Shown here: positions 1-8,603 of the stretch, piece by piece | Numbering within the stretch: the first letter of the stretch is position 1 | How the letters are laid out: the number at the start of each line of letters is the position of its first letter | Origin: Streptomyces sp. NBC_00193 | GTDB taxonomy: Bacteria; Actinomycetota; Actinomycetes; Streptomycetales; Streptomycetaceae | NCBI RefSeq assembly: GCF_026342735.1 | Contig: NZ_JAPEMM010000001.1 | Span: 3,286,001 to 3,350,000 of the forward strand | Length of the DNA: 64,000 nt | Direction of reading: 5' to 3' | Notes under the pieces: model-generated | What the model was told of the DNA's origin: nothing | The model's database searches: none | The model's input: only the letters and a program-made list of their open reading frames with translations | Program-made: the position numbers and the translations under genes

Positions 1-2
1 GG

Positions 3-278
3 CTCGAACTCGACGGTCAGGGCGGGGCGATGGCGGAGAAGCTTCCCGTCGACGACGGGTTCGACGTGGTCGACCGCTGCTCGGGACCCGGCACGTGGAA
101 GGACCGGCCGGCCGACGACTCCTACCGGGCGGGCGTGGTCCTCGCCGTTCCGGAGTGCGGGCGGGGCGCCTCGCTGGTGTGGGAGCTGGCGGGCACCACG
201 GCGGAGCCGGAGCTGTTCGTGCTGATCGGAGACCCGGACGACGGGGACGTGCGCGTGCTGCGGAAGCGGGCGCGGTAG
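3..278 (+). CDS. C-terminal part of a protein of unknown function
   Basis: The reading frame is open from the left edge of the window and ends at a TAG at 276-278, so only the last ~91 residues are visible. Third codon positions are almost all G or C, which supports real coding. The visible part is acidic to mixed, has one Cys in a DRCSGPGTWKD stretch and one in VPECGRG, and ends in a basic KRAR tail. An internal ATG at 30 exists, but the frame continues upstream of it, so I treat the gene as cut by the window edge. It converges on and overlaps the 3' end of the GlxA-type regulator. I do not recognise the family. Confidence 0.5.
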   Translation, partial: LELDGQGGAMAEKLPVDDGFDVVDRCSGPGTWKDRPADDSYRAGVVLAVPECGRGASLVWELAGTTAEPELFVLIGDPDDGDVRVLRKRAR

Positions 279-1222
279 GCGGTCGGGGCGACGCCCAGAC
301 TCTGCTGGAACACGCGCCGCATCGTCTCGGCGGAGCCGAAGCCCGACTGCGCGGCCACCGCGTCCACCGGGTCGTCGCCGGCCTCCAGGAGGCCCTGGGC
401 GGCTTCGAGGCGGACGGATTCCAGGTACTGCCCCGGCGTCATCCCGGTCTCCGCGCGGAACAGCCGGGCGAGGTGGCGGCCGCTGACCCCGGCGTCCCGG
501 GAGGCCTCGTCGAGCGAGAGCCGGGGATCGGCCCCGATGGAGTCCATGACCGCGCGCAGCACCGGGTGCTTCGCCTCCCGCGGGGTCAGGCGGGCGCTGT
601 ACTGGGACTGCCCGCCGGGGCGGGCCATGAAGACGACCAGCTCCCGCGCGACCTCCCGGGCGATCGCGGCCCCGTGGTCCTCCTCGACCAGCGACAACGC
701 GAGGTCGATGCCCGAGGTCACCCCGGCGGAGGTGACGACGTGCCCGTCCCGGACGAACACCGGATCCGCCTCCACCCGCACCCGCGGGTACGCGGCCGCG
801 AGCTGCGCCGCCAGCCGCCAGTGCGTGACCGCCCGCCGCCCGTCGAGCACCCCGGTCTCCGCCAGTACGAAGGCCCCGGCGCACACCGAGGTGACCCGGC
901 GCGAGCGGCGCACGAGCTCGGCGACCAGGCCCGTCAGGGCCGGATCGGAGACGGCCCGCCGCCAGTCGCTGCGGCCGGGGACGACGAGCGTCCCGGGCCG
1001 GGCCGGCAGGCCGTCCGGGCCGCCGTCCGCGCCGATGCGCACGCCCGAGGAGGTGCGGACGTCGGCCCCGTCCGGGGAGACGATCCGGACCTCGTAGCGG
1101 GCGCCGTGGACATTGGCGGTGCTGAACACCTCGGCAGGCCCCGTGACATCGAGCAGCTGCACGCCGTCGAAGGCGACGACGACGATGCTGTGCGGGGCGG
1201 GCCGCGCGGCTACTCGTCCCAC
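122..1222 (-). CDS. GlxA/AraC-family transcriptional regulator with DJ-1-like domain
   Basis: Predicted cytoplasmic activator of the GlxA type: an N-terminal DJ-1/PfpI amidotransferase-like sensor domain (about residues 10-190, starting SIVVVAFDGVQLLDV, with SVCAGAFVLAETGVL at the nucleophile-elbow position, Cys present) followed by a C-terminal AraC double helix-turn-helix (ASRDAGVSGRHLARLFRAETG and AVAAQSGFGSAETMRRVFQ). The GTG at 1222 is chosen because it lies inside the end of the HD-domain gene, giving a 13-base overlap and likely translational coupling. The frame has no stop until 122, so the last ~50 residues are antisense to the partial gene at the window edge and are Ser/Thr/Pro-rich junk-like sequence; the natural domain ends near base 275. 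Its ligand and targets cannot be read from sequence. Confidence 0.85.
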   Translation of the reverse strand: MGRVAARPAPHSIVVVAFDGVQLLDVTGPAEVFSTANVHGARYEVRIVSPDGADVRTSSGVRIGADGGPDGLPARPGTLVVPGRSDWRRAVSDPALTGLVAELVRRSRRVTSVCAGAFVLAETGVLDGRRAVTHWRLAAQLAAAYPRVRVEADPVFVRDGHVVTSAGVTSGIDLALSLVEEDHGAAIAREVARELVVFMARPGGQSQYSARLTPREAKHPVLRAVMDSIGADPRLSLDEASRDAGVSGRHLARLFRAETGMTPGQYLESVRLEAAQGLLEAGDDPVDAVAAQSGFGSAETMRRVFQQSLGVAPTAYRARFRSTRTSPSSGSPISTNSSGSAVVPASSHTSEAPRPHSGTARTTPAR

Positions 1223-1863
1223 GGGGAGTCCAGGACCACGCGGACGAAGTCCCCGCGCTCGAAACCGGGCACGTGGTGCGCGAGCACGTCGGCCTTGATG
1301 TTGCCGAAGGTGGTGCCGGGCTTGGGCGCCACGCCGTCGGCGAAGGCGCGCAGGATGCGCTCCTTGAACCGCGGGCGCGGGTGCAGGGCGACGACCGCCG
1401 CGCGGTCCGCCTCGGCGAGGTCGTGGTAGCCGATGCCGAGCACGTCGTACTCCACGCCCGCCGTCACCAGCGCCACCTCGGGTTCCATGTGCTCCGGGAT
1501 GCCCGGGGTGGTGTGCAGGGCGATCGCCGTCCACACCCGGCGCACCGCGTCCTCGGGGACCCCGTGGGTCCGCAGGAACCGGCGGGCCTCGTCGGCGCCG
1601 TCCACCTCGAAGCGGCGGCCGCTGGCCCGGAAGGGCTCGGTGAGGCCGAGGTCGTGGAACATCGCAGCCACGTAGAGCAGTTCGGGATCCGCCTCGATGC
1701 CCAGGCGCCGGCCCTGGAGGCTGCCGAAGAAGTACACGCGGCGGGAGTGGTCGTAGAGCAGCTCGCTCACGCCGTCCCGGACGAGCTCGGTCGCCTCCTT
1801 CGCCAGCCGCGAGTCCGGTACCGGGATCGGGACCGTGTGGGTGAGTGCGTCGCTCGTCGTCAT
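1210..1863 (-). CDS. HD-domain phosphohydrolase-like protein
   Basis: A 217-residue protein with an HD metal-dependent phosphohydrolase fold: H39 in YDHSRRVY, the H70-D71 doublet in AMFHDLGL, and a later His in IALHTTPGI fit the usual metal ligands. It resembles the small cyanamide-hydratase-like or uncharacterised HD proteins that are often paired with GlxA regulators. Start ATG at 1863. Its 3' end overlaps the start of the GlxA-type regulator by 13 bases, so the two are one transcription unit. The substrate is unknown; nucleotide or small nitrile-type substrates are both possible. Confidence 0.8.
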   Translation of the reverse strand: MTTSDALTHTVPIPVPDSRLAKEATELVRDGVSELLYDHSRRVYFFGSLQGRRLGIEADPELLYVAAMFHDLGLTEPFRASGRRFEVDGADEARRFLRTHGVPEDAVRRVWTAIALHTTPGIPEHMEPEVALVTAGVEYDVLGIGYHDLAEADRAAVVALHPRPRFKERILRAFADGVAPKPGTTFGNIKADVLAHHVPGFERGDFVRVVLDSPWDE

Positions 1864-2121
1864 GTCTGCTCGTCCCTTCGTGGGCTCCGTGCGGGTCCCC
1901 ACCAGTCTTCGGGGCCCGCACCTCCTCGCGCCATGACCGTCGGGCCATACATCCCACAGATACGGACACGGGCGGGGGCGGGGACGGCCGTACGGGTGAT
2001 TCCACCGACGTGCGGGGCTCCCTGGGGCGCGGGCCCCGTACGGGCTCGGCATCGTGGCGGGGTCGGGGACCGGAGGCAGGACCCCGACCGCCCACAGCAG
2101 CGCACGCACAGGAGGACCCCC

Positions 2122-2907
2122 ATGCTCGGCACCGAATTCCGCAAGGGATCGCCCAACTGGCTCGACCTCGGGAGCCCCGACACCGACGGGGCCGTCTCGT
2201 TCTACACCGGCGTCTTCGGGTGGGAGTACGTCTCCCTCGGCCCGGAGGCGGGGGGCTACGGCTTCTTCCAGGTCGACGGCAAGACCGTCGCCGCCCTCGG
2301 GCCGCTCACCGAGGAGGGCGCCACCCCGGCGTGGATGCTGCACTTCGACACCCCCGACATCCAGGAGACGGCGGCGGCCGTCAGGGCCGGCGGCGGAGTG
2401 GTGCGCATGGAGCCCGGGGACGTGATGGGGGAGGGCTGGCTGGCGCAGTTCACCGATCCGCAGGGCGCGGAGTTCGCGTGCTGGCAGCCGGGGAAGACCG
2501 CCGGGCTGGGACGGGCCTCCGAGGTGAACACCCTGATCTGGGCGGAACTGCACGTACCCGACCCGGTCGCGGCCGTCGAGTTCTACGCCGGCCTCTTCGG
2601 GTGGCGCTCCGCCGAGATGGAAGCCCCCGGGATGACCTACCGGGTCCTGAGCATCGCCGACGGGGACCAGGAGGACGGCTCCTTCGGCGGCGTCGCACCC
2701 CAGGGCGACGGCGCGGGCGATGACGTCCCGCGCTGGGTGCCGTACTTCAACGTCGCCGACGTGGACGCGACCGTGGCCGCGATCCGGGGCGGCGGGGGCT
2801 CGGTGCTGATGCCCGCCGCCGACGTCCCGGAGGTCGGGCGGATGGCGTGGACGGCGGACCCGACGGGAGCGGTGTTCGCGCTGCTCACGCCGGACCCGCG
2901 GATGTAG
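2122..2907 (+). CDS. VOC (glyoxalase/bleomycin-resistance fold) family protein
   Basis: A 261-residue cytoplasmic protein with two vicinal-oxygen-chelate modules: residues 1-125 (SPNWLDLGSPDTDGAVSFYTGVFGW to TDPQGAEFACWQP) and 135-261 (NTLIWAELHVPDPVAAVEFYAGLFGW to ADPTGAVFALLTP). Each module has the typical FYxxxFGW start and the DPxGAxF end. GGAGG at 2111-2115 precedes the ATG by six bases. This type is common in Streptomyces and is usually annotated as a hydroxylase or glyoxalase-like protein, but the substrate is not predictable. It runs divergently from the HD/GlxA unit. A second member of the same family lies at 15816-16619. Confidence 0.85.
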   Translation: MLGTEFRKGSPNWLDLGSPDTDGAVSFYTGVFGWEYVSLGPEAGGYGFFQVDGKTVAALGPLTEEGATPAWMLHFDTPDIQETAAAVRAGGGVVRMEPGDVMGEGWLAQFTDPQGAEFACWQPGKTAGLGRASEVNTLIWAELHVPDPVAAVEFYAGLFGWRSAEMEAPGMTYRVLSIADGDQEDGSFGGVAPQGDGAGDDVPRWVPYFNVADVDATVAAIRGGGGSVLMPAADVPEVGRMAWTADPTGAVFALLTPDPRM

Positions 2908-2929
2908 GTGCGGCTACCCGGCTGCGCGG

Positions 2930-3733
2930 CTACCGGCCGAGGTACTTCGGGGTGCGGCGCTCCACGAAGCTGGCGACCCCCTCGTTCGCGTCGGCCGTGG
3001 TCATGTTCAGCTCCTGGGCGGTGGCCTCGGCGGCGAGCGCCGTCGCCCGGTCACCGTCCAGGGAGGCGTTGACCAGCTGCTTCGTCAGGGCCAGGGCGCG
3101 GGTGGGGCCCTGCGCGAGGCGCTCCGCCCACTCCCGGGCGGTCTCCTCCAGCGCCTCGGCGGGAACCACCTTGTTCACCAGCCCGAGCCGCTCGGCCTCG
3201 GCCGCCGGGACGGCGTCCCCGAAGAACATCAGCTCCTTCGCCTTCTGCGGTCCGACGAGGCGGGGGAGGAGGTACGCGCCACCGCCGTCGGGGACCAGGC
3301 CGCGGCGGACGAACACCTCGATGAAACGGGCCGGTTCGGCGGCGATGACCAGGTCGCAGGCGAGCGCGAGGTGGGCGCCGATGCCGGCCGCGGTGCCGTT
3401 CACGGCGGCGATGACCGGCTTCTCGCAGTCGAGCACGGCCGTGATCAGCCGCTGCGCGCCGAGCCGGATCATGCGGGCCACGTCGCCGACGACCCGCTCC
3501 GCCGGGGCGGCCGCAGACCCGCGCAGGTCGGCGCCCGCGCAGAAGCCCTTGCCGGTGGCGGTGATGACGACGGCCCGCACGTCGGGATCGGCGGAGGCCT
3601 CGGCGAGCAGCCCGATGACGCGCTCGCGCTGGTCCCAGGTGACCGCGTTCATGGCCTCCGGCCGGTTGAGGGTGATCCAGCAGACGCCGCTCTCGAAACG
3701 GTGGAGGACTTCGTCCTCGGGGGTGCCGGTCAT
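2930..3733 (-). CDS. Enoyl-CoA hydratase/isomerase (crotonase) family protein
   Basis: A 267-residue crotonase. The CoA-binding and oxyanion segments are clear (GFCAGADLRG and VIAAVNGTAAGIGAHLALACDLVIA). Where classical hydratases have the first catalytic Glu (GCELA) this protein has AHLA, while it keeps a GLVPDGGG segment whose Asp is the acid/base used by PaaG-type isomerases; that suggests an isomerase rather than a simple hydratase, as an inference. Start ATG 3733 with AGGAG eight bases upstream. It converges on the glyoxalase-fold gene and stands alone, without the CTGAC-N5-GTCAG operator found in front of other acyl-CoA genes in the window. Confidence 0.85.
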   Translation of the reverse strand: MTGTPEDEVLHRFESGVCWITLNRPEAMNAVTWDQRERVIGLLAEASADPDVRAVVITATGKGFCAGADLRGSAAAPAERVVGDVARMIRLGAQRLITAVLDCEKPVIAAVNGTAAGIGAHLALACDLVIAAEPARFIEVFVRRGLVPDGGGAYLLPRLVGPQKAKELMFFGDAVPAAEAERLGLVNKVVPAEALEETAREWAERLAQGPTRALALTKQLVNASLDGDRATALAAEATAQELNMTTADANEGVASFVERRTPKYLGR

Positions 3734-3826
3734 GGGTGAACTCCTGTTCGTGGCTGGGTGCGGCGCCGTTGCGCCTCAATCGCCGGCGGGGCTGGGTTGT
3801 GGTGGGGTCTGGGTGCTGCGGGTGGT

Positions 3827-3977
3827 GGGTCGGGGCCGGGGCCGGGGTGGGGTGTCGGCCTGGACTGCATGATTTAGGCGCCCCCCGCTCTGCTCCGACA
3901 GGGCGCGGCGTGTTCTCGCGCCACAAATCACGCTTTACGTCCCGGCCGACACCCCACCCCGTCCCCGTCCCCGACCC
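3827..3977. repeat. Large imperfect palindrome
   Basis: Two 34-base arms (3827-3860 and 3944-3977) are inverted copies with 32 matches. Pairing continues imperfectly inwards: GCATGATTTAGGCGC near 3868 against the complement of GCGCCACAAATCACGC near 3919. The element sits in a gene-free stretch between the crotonase start and the acyl-CoA synthetase stop (3734-4214) and is preceded by a G-rich run (3786-3850). It carries no open reading frame of its own. It may be a folded intergenic element or a degraded miniature mobile element; it is not a simple terminator because of its size and lack of a T-run. Confidence 0.75.
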
Positions 3978-4040
3978 GCGCCGCGTCCCCAGCCCCGCCG
4001 GGGGCAATCTCGGCCTCACTGGCGTTCGAGGCGGCCCGGG

Positions 4041-4214
4041 GTCTATTCAGCCGTCCGGCGTTTGAGGACCGGGGTCCGGGGCGGAGCCCCAGGGGTCCGG
4101 GCGCAGCCCGGGACCCCTCCAGCCCGTCCGGCGTTTGAGGACCGGGGCAGGGCCGGCCCTGGGAACGGTGGAAGGGCGGGGCGGGGACTTTGCCCCGCAG
4201 GGCCCCCGCCGGGG
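4041..4214. repeat. Dispersed GC-rich intergenic repeat, copy 1
   Basis: Two tandem units beginning CCGTCCGGCGTTTGAGGACC (4051 and about 4125), each followed by GGGGTCCGGGGCGGAGCCCC-type small palindromes and GAACGGTGGAAGGGCGGG (4163-4180). The same blocks recur at 9083-9282 in inverted orientation and at 38051-38210. All copies lie between genes, next to stop codons. Copy number over the genome cannot be judged from this window. Confidence 0.8.
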
Positions 4215-6449
4215 TCAGCGGCAGATGGCCAGGGCGTCCAGGGCGACCGCGCCCTGGCCTCGGGGGAGGACCATCAGCGGGTTGATGTCCAGCTCCGACA
4301 GCTCGTCGCCCAGCTCCATCGCCATCCGCTGGACCCGGAGGATGACCTCCACCAGTGCGTCGACGTCGGCGGGGGGTGCTCCACGTACGCCCTCCAGCAG
4401 CGCGTGCCCACGGAGTTCCCCGAGCATGGCTCGGGCCTGGTCCTCCCCGAAGGGGGGTACGCGGACCGCCACGTCGTGCAGGACCTCCACCAGGACCCCG
4501 CCCAGACCGACGGTCACGGTGGGGCCGAAGAGCTCGTCCTGGGTGACCCCGACGACCATCTCGACGCCGCGCTCCACCATCTGGCACACCAGGATCCCGT
4601 CCAGCGGGACGTTCTCGTAGCGGGCGATGTCCGTCAGTTCGCGGTAGGCGTCGCGGATCTGGCTCGCCGAGGTGAGGCCGATCTTCACCAGCCCCAGCTC
4701 GGTCTTGTGCGCGAGCTGCGGCCCCGAGGCCTTCATGACCACGGGGTAGCCGACCAGCCCGGCCGCCCGTACGGCCGCGGCCGCGCTGGTCACCAGCTGC
4801 TCCCGGGGCACCCGTATCCCGTAGGCGCGCAGGAGCTGCTTCGCCGCGTGCTCGCTGAGCTGCTGGCCCGGACGCATGAGGGCCTGGGCCTTGCGGAAGG
4901 AGGGCGAGGTGGTGCGCGGGGCGTCCTCGAAGGGGGAGCGGTAGGCGGCGGTGAAGCGGTGGTGGCCGAGGTAGGCGCGGACGGCGGTGATGCAGTTGCC
5001 GAAGGTGCGGAAGGTGGCGACCCGGGAGGAGCCGAGGAGCGTGGTGCGGTAGGCCTCCTCCGTGCCGACCGGGGAGCCCCAGATCACGCAGACCAGCTTG
5101 TCGGTCTGCTCGGCCGCGTCCACCAGGTCCTGTGCGAGCTTGTCGCTCATCGGGGGGAAGGGGCCCGTGATCGGACAGATCAGGACGCCTACCGAGGGGT
5201 CCGCGAGGATCGCGTCGATGATCTTGCGGCCGCGCCAGTCGCCGACCGGGTGGCCGCCGTTGTCCACGGGGTTGGAGACGCCCAGGTAGGGGGGGATCCA
5301 CTGGTGCAGTTCGTCCTGCTTGGCCTGGGAGAGGGTGGGGAGGTTCAGGCCCGCCTCGGTCGCCAGGTCGGAGAAGTGGGCGCCGGTGCCACCGGAGATG
5401 GAGTACACGACCACCCCGTCGGCGAGGGGCTTGCGGGCTCGGGCGAGGAGGGCCGCTGTGTCCTGGAGTTCGTCCAGGCCGTCGACGCGGATGACGCCGA
5501 ACTGCCGCATGGCGGCGTCCACGACGGTGTCCGCGCCGGTCAGCTTCCCGGTGTGCGAGGCGGCCATGCGGGCGCCGGTCTCGGTGCGGCCGACCTTGAC
5601 GGCGACGACGGGGACGCCGTTGCGGGCTGCCCGGTCGGCGGCGAGGAGGAACTGCCGGCCGTCCTTGAGGCCCTCCACGTAGCAGGCGATGGCCCCGACC
5701 TCGGGCTGCTCGGCGAAGTAGGAGATGAAGTCGGAGGTTTCGAGGTCGGCCTCGTTGCCGGTGGGCGCCCAGTGGGAGAGGCGGATGCCCAGCTCCTGGA
5801 GGGTGTAGACCGGCCGGCCCTGGTGGCCGGACTGGGTGATGAGGGCGATGGCCGGGCCGTCGAGGTCCTCGCGGAACTTCTCGAAGGCGTTGAGGTTCGT
5901 GTTAGGGCCGAGGAGGCGCAGGCCCGAGCGCCGTACGGCGGCGCCCAGGCGGGCCTGCGCGGCGGCGCCCTCGTCGCCGGTCTCGGCGAAGCCCGAGGCG
6001 AAGGCAACGGCGAACTTCACCTTGGCTTCTGCCAGTTGCTCCACGACCGGGAGCGGATCTGCCACGAGGAGGACGGCTAGGTCCACCTGCTCGGGGAGGT
6101 CGGCCACGGAGGCGTGGCAGGGCAGCCCGAAGACCGTGGTGCGGGTCGGGTGCACGGGGTGCAGCCGGGCACCGACGCGTTCCGCCCAGGCGATGAGCTG
6201 GCGGGTGATGCCGGTGTTCGGTCTGCCCTCGGCGTCCGAGGCGCCGATGACCGCCACGGACTCGGGCCGGAAGAACCGGTCCAGGTCGGGAGCGTCGGCG
6301 TGCAGGGGCCGACCGCTGACGTCCAGCGCGACCGCGTCCTCGGCGGACGGAGCCGCTGTGGAGTGGACGGCCGTCCTGGGGGTCTCCCCGCAGGCCTCGA
6401 CACGTGCGCGGAAGTCGGTGGTGAGGGTGCCGTGAGTAGATCCAAGCAT
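4215..6449 (-). CDS. ADP-forming acyl-CoA synthetase (fused alpha/beta, acetate-CoA ligase type)
   Basis: A 744-residue NDP-forming acyl-CoA synthetase: CoA-binding Rossmann domain (about residues 42-175, FFRPESVAVIGASDAEGRPN), succinyl-CoA-ligase-like domains (about 180-500, with ALITQSGHQGR and ASHTGKLTGAD), then an ATP-grasp domain (about 515-744, LRAYGIRVPREQL, YPVVMKASGPQLAHKTELGLV, LDINPLMVLP). It would make acyl-CoA from a free acid with ATP giving ADP and phosphate. The ATG at 6449 is used; a longer frame to 6491 would read through the upstream control region. Two CTGAC-N5-GTCAG operators lie 46-84 bases upstream, linking it to the acyl-CoA regulon proposed here. The acid substrate is unknown. 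Confidence 0.85.
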   Translation of the reverse strand: MLGSTHGTLTTDFRARVEACGETPRTAVHSTAAPSAEDAVALDVSGRPLHADAPDLDRFFRPESVAVIGASDAEGRPNTGITRQLIAWAERVGARLHPVHPTRTTVFGLPCHASVADLPEQVDLAVLLVADPLPVVEQLAEAKVKFAVAFASGFAETGDEGAAAQARLGAAVRRSGLRLLGPNTNLNAFEKFREDLDGPAIALITQSGHQGRPVYTLQELGIRLSHWAPTGNEADLETSDFISYFAEQPEVGAIACYVEGLKDGRQFLLAADRAARNGVPVVAVKVGRTETGARMAASHTGKLTGADTVVDAAMRQFGVIRVDGLDELQDTAALLARARKPLADGVVVYSISGGTGAHFSDLATEAGLNLPTLSQAKQDELHQWIPPYLGVSNPVDNGGHPVGDWRGRKIIDAILADPSVGVLICPITGPFPPMSDKLAQDLVDAAEQTDKLVCVIWGSPVGTEEAYRTTLLGSSRVATFRTFGNCITAVRAYLGHHRFTAAYRSPFEDAPRTTSPSFRKAQALMRPGQQLSEHAAKQLLRAYGIRVPREQLVTSAAAAVRAAGLVGYPVVMKASGPQLAHKTELGLVKIGLTSASQIRDAYRELTDIARYENVPLDGILVCQMVERGVEMVVGVTQDELFGPTVTVGLGGVLVEVLHDVAVRVPPFGEDQARAMLGELRGHALLEGVRGAPPADVDALVEVILRVQRMAMELGDELSELDINPLMVLPRGQGAVALDALAICR

Positions 6450-6775
6450 CGTTCCGCCCGCTCCTGCTCGATGAACCTCGACGAATCTCAATAACTGACG
6501 CGTAGTCAGATTACTGAACTGACGTGCCGTCAGGAACAGGGATGCACAGGAAAGCTGGTGGAGGTGATGTGTGGAACGCCCGCGGGACGGTCTACGGGCG
6601 CGCCCCGACCGGCTCCCGGGGTGGTGTGCGGGGCGTGGTGCGGGGCCGTTCAGGGAACGGTCTCAGATCGCGGGGGTCCGGTCCAGACCAGTATTCGGCC
6701 GAGGTCAGAGGGCCGGGACGGCCGCGCGGGGGCGGTCGCCCGCCCGGACCGGGGGCCGCGCCGCTCCCCGGACGC
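6450..6775. other. Gene-free stretch with two operators
   Basis: This gap holds the promoter side of the acyl-CoA synthetase gene with its two operator copies (6495-6533). From about 6540 to 6775 I see GC-rich sequence with open frames in several phases but none with a convincing start or family resemblance, so I call no gene there. Confidence 0.5.
6495..6533. promoter_or_regulatory. Double CTGAC-N5-GTCAG operator
   Basis: Two inverted repeats, CTGACGCGTAGTCAG (6495-6509) and CTGACGTGCCGTCAG (6519-6533), with centres 24 bases apart. They sit upstream of the acyl-CoA synthetase start at 6449. The same 15-bp palindrome occurs in front of five other acyl-CoA-related transcription starts in the window. 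The shape and size fit a TetR-family dimer site. Confidence 0.7.
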
Positions 6776-7117
6776 TCACCACTCCCGGGGGGAGATGAGC
6801 TGCTCGACGTCCGCGTCCGGGAATCCGTACGCGGAGGCCACGAACGCGAAGTCCTCGGCTATCTCCTCGCGCGCCACGGTCTCGATCTCGCTCCCCGCGG
6901 CCTCGAACTCCGCCTCCAGCAGGTTGAACTCCTCGGTCGCCGCCCCCGTCAGCGCGTACAGCCCGGCCAGGTCCGCGGGCCGCTCGGCCTCGATGCGCGC
7001 GCAGAGGCGGAGGAGGATGTCGCGGCCCTTGTCGAGCACGTGATCGGGGTAATAGGCGTCCCTGTAGAGCGGCTTCAGGAAGGCGCGGGCTGCCACTTGC
7101 TGGTTCGTGATCGACAC
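6776..7117 (-). CDS. DUF5713-like small protein
   Basis: A 113-residue protein, all predicted helical and acidic, starting with GTG 7117 behind a GAGGGATC leader. The sequence (QQVAARAFLKPLYRDAYYPDHVLDKGRDILLRLCARIE) resembles the DUF5713 family of actinobacterial cytoplasmic proteins, whose role is not known. No catalytic motif is visible. It is transcribed in the same direction as the flavin monooxygenase gene upstream, separated from it by 96 bases. Confidence 0.7.
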   Translation of the reverse strand: MSITNQQVAARAFLKPLYRDAYYPDHVLDKGRDILLRLCARIEAERPADLAGLYALTGAATEEFNLLEAEFEAAGSEIETVAREEIAEDFAFVASAYGFPDADVEQLISPREW

Positions 7118-7213
7118 GGTGATCCCTCATTTTCCGTCGAGGTCCGACATGCCGATGGTGCACCGGACCACTGACAACGGGCCCGGTGTCGTGGGGGACC
7201 GGCGGGAGGCCGG

Positions 7214-8434
7214 TTACGCGCCGACCGTGCGGGCGATGCCCTTGGCGATCTTCTCCGCGTCCAGGGCCAGTTCGCGGAGGTTGCCGCTGATGGGGTTGGT
7301 GAAACCGGTGAAGTAGAGGCCCGGGGCGTCGGGCGGGGTCTTGGCGCCGTGCGTACGGGGGCGGCCGCGCTCGTCCAGTACGTCGAGCCCGCCGACCAGG
7401 CCCTCCAGGGCGCGGCGGTAGCCGGTGGCCGCGATCACGGCGTCCGGGGTGATCCGCGAGCCGTCCGCGAGGACCACCTCGGCCCCGTCGAAGGAGGCCA
7501 CGGCGGCCACGGGCTCCACCCGGCCCGTGCGGACCGCGTCGATCAGGCCGACGTCCTGGATCGGGATCGCCCCCTGCTTGACCCTGCTGTACAGGCCGGT
7601 GGTGGGGCGCGGGAGTCCGTACGCGGACAGGTCCGGGACCGAGACCTTGCCGACGAGCGCGCCGAGCCGGTCGACGAGCCGGACCGGGAGGCGCCGGACC
7701 AGGATCCCGGTCCGCTGGGCGGGCCAGCCGGCGGTGGAGCGGCGCAGGATGTGCGGGGCGGTGCGCACCGCGAGCCGGACCCGGGCGGCGCCGCCTTCGG
7801 CGAGGTCGACGGCTATCTCGGCGCCCGTGTTGCCGACGCCGACGACCAGGACGTCCCGGCCGGCGTAGGGGGCGGGATTGCGGTACTCGGCGGCGTGGGC
7901 GAGGGGGCCCGGGAAGGTGTCCCGGCCGGGCCAGTCGGGGACGAAGGGGGTGTGGTTGAACCCCGTCGCGACCACGACGGCCCGGGCCGCCATGACGCGG
8001 CCGCCGGTGGCGTGCAGGGTCCAGCCGGGGGTGGTGGGGCCGTCGGGGGAGTCCGGGCCGTCGGCGCCGCCGGGGTGGGAGTCCGTGGCGGGCTCGATGC
8101 GGGTCACCTCGATGCCGGTGGCGATCTCCAGCTCGTGGAACTCGGCGTACTTCTCCAGGTAGCGCACCACGTTCTCGCGCGCCACCCAGCGTCCGAAGCG
8201 GCGCGGCATGGCCAGGCCCGGGAGGGCGGAGAGGTGGCGCGTGGTGTGCAGGTGGAGGCGGTCGTAGTGCCGCCGCCAGGACGTGCCGACCGAGTCCGAC
8301 TTCTCCACGACCACCGCGCGGATCCCGCGGCCGCGCAGCGCGGCGGCGACGGCGAGGCCGCCGGGGCCGGCGCCGATCACGTAGACCGGGCGGGGCTGGG
8401 TGGACAGGTCGGGTGCTGCGGGGACTCCGGGCAT
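7214..8434 (-). CDS. Flavin-containing monooxygenase (FMO-type)
   Basis: A 406-residue FAD/NADPH monooxygenase. The FAD GxGxxG site is VIGAGPGGLAVAAAL (about residues 19-33), the FMO fingerprint is FPGPLAHAAEY, the NADPH site is VVGVGNTGAEIAVDL, and the ATGY motif of the third nucleotide-binding segment is present (IAATGYRRALEG). It would oxygenate a soft nucleophile or carry out a Baeyer-Villiger-type reaction. ATG 8434 gives a normal N terminus with the nucleotide site at the expected distance; a longer frame upstream is not needed. It is divergent from the DUF35 gene at 8604, with a CTGAC-N5-GTCAG operator between them, so it may belong to the same regulon. Confidence 0.85.
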   Translation of the reverse strand: MPGVPAAPDLSTQPRPVYVIGAGPGGLAVAAALRGRGIRAVVVEKSDSVGTSWRRHYDRLHLHTTRHLSALPGLAMPRRFGRWVARENVVRYLEKYAEFHELEIATGIEVTRIEPATDSHPGGADGPDSPDGPTTPGWTLHATGGRVMAARAVVVATGFNHTPFVPDWPGRDTFPGPLAHAAEYRNPAPYAGRDVLVVGVGNTGAEIAVDLAEGGAARVRLAVRTAPHILRRSTAGWPAQRTGILVRRLPVRLVDRLGALVGKVSVPDLSAYGLPRPTTGLYSRVKQGAIPIQDVGLIDAVRTGRVEPVAAVASFDGAEVVLADGSRITPDAVIAATGYRRALEGLVGGLDVLDERGRPRTHGAKTPPDAPGLYFTGFTNPISGNLRELALDAEKIAKGIARTVGA

Positions 8435-8547
8435 GAGGTGTGAGCGTATCGCCGTACGGCGGCGGTGGGTCTCGGACGAGGAGGGAATCGGTTGCGGATC
8501 GATTACGGGGAGTGGGGACTTGTGGGATGGGGGTGGGATCCGGTGAA

Positions 8548-8562
8548 CTGACGGTACGTCAG
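8548..8562. promoter_or_regulatory. CTGAC-N5-GTCAG operator
   Basis: CTGACGGTACGTCAG lies between the divergent flavin monooxygenase (start 8434) and DUF35 (start 8604) genes, 41 bases upstream of the latter. An extra GTCAG half-site follows at 8571-8575. It is the same palindrome as at 6495, 6519, 12939, 13056, 43266 and 57742. Confidence 0.7.
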
Positions 8563-8603
8563 ATGGGTATGTCAGATGGGTTCCGCCCCGGAGGAGTGGT
8601 GTC

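Noticed and set aside
4062..6080. 672-codon open frame on the plus strand opposite the acyl-CoA synthetase gene
   Set aside because: It is a shadow of the real minus-strand gene; its product is low-complexity Gly/Val/Asp/Glu and matches no family, while the minus frame has clear ATP-grasp and CoA-binding motifs.
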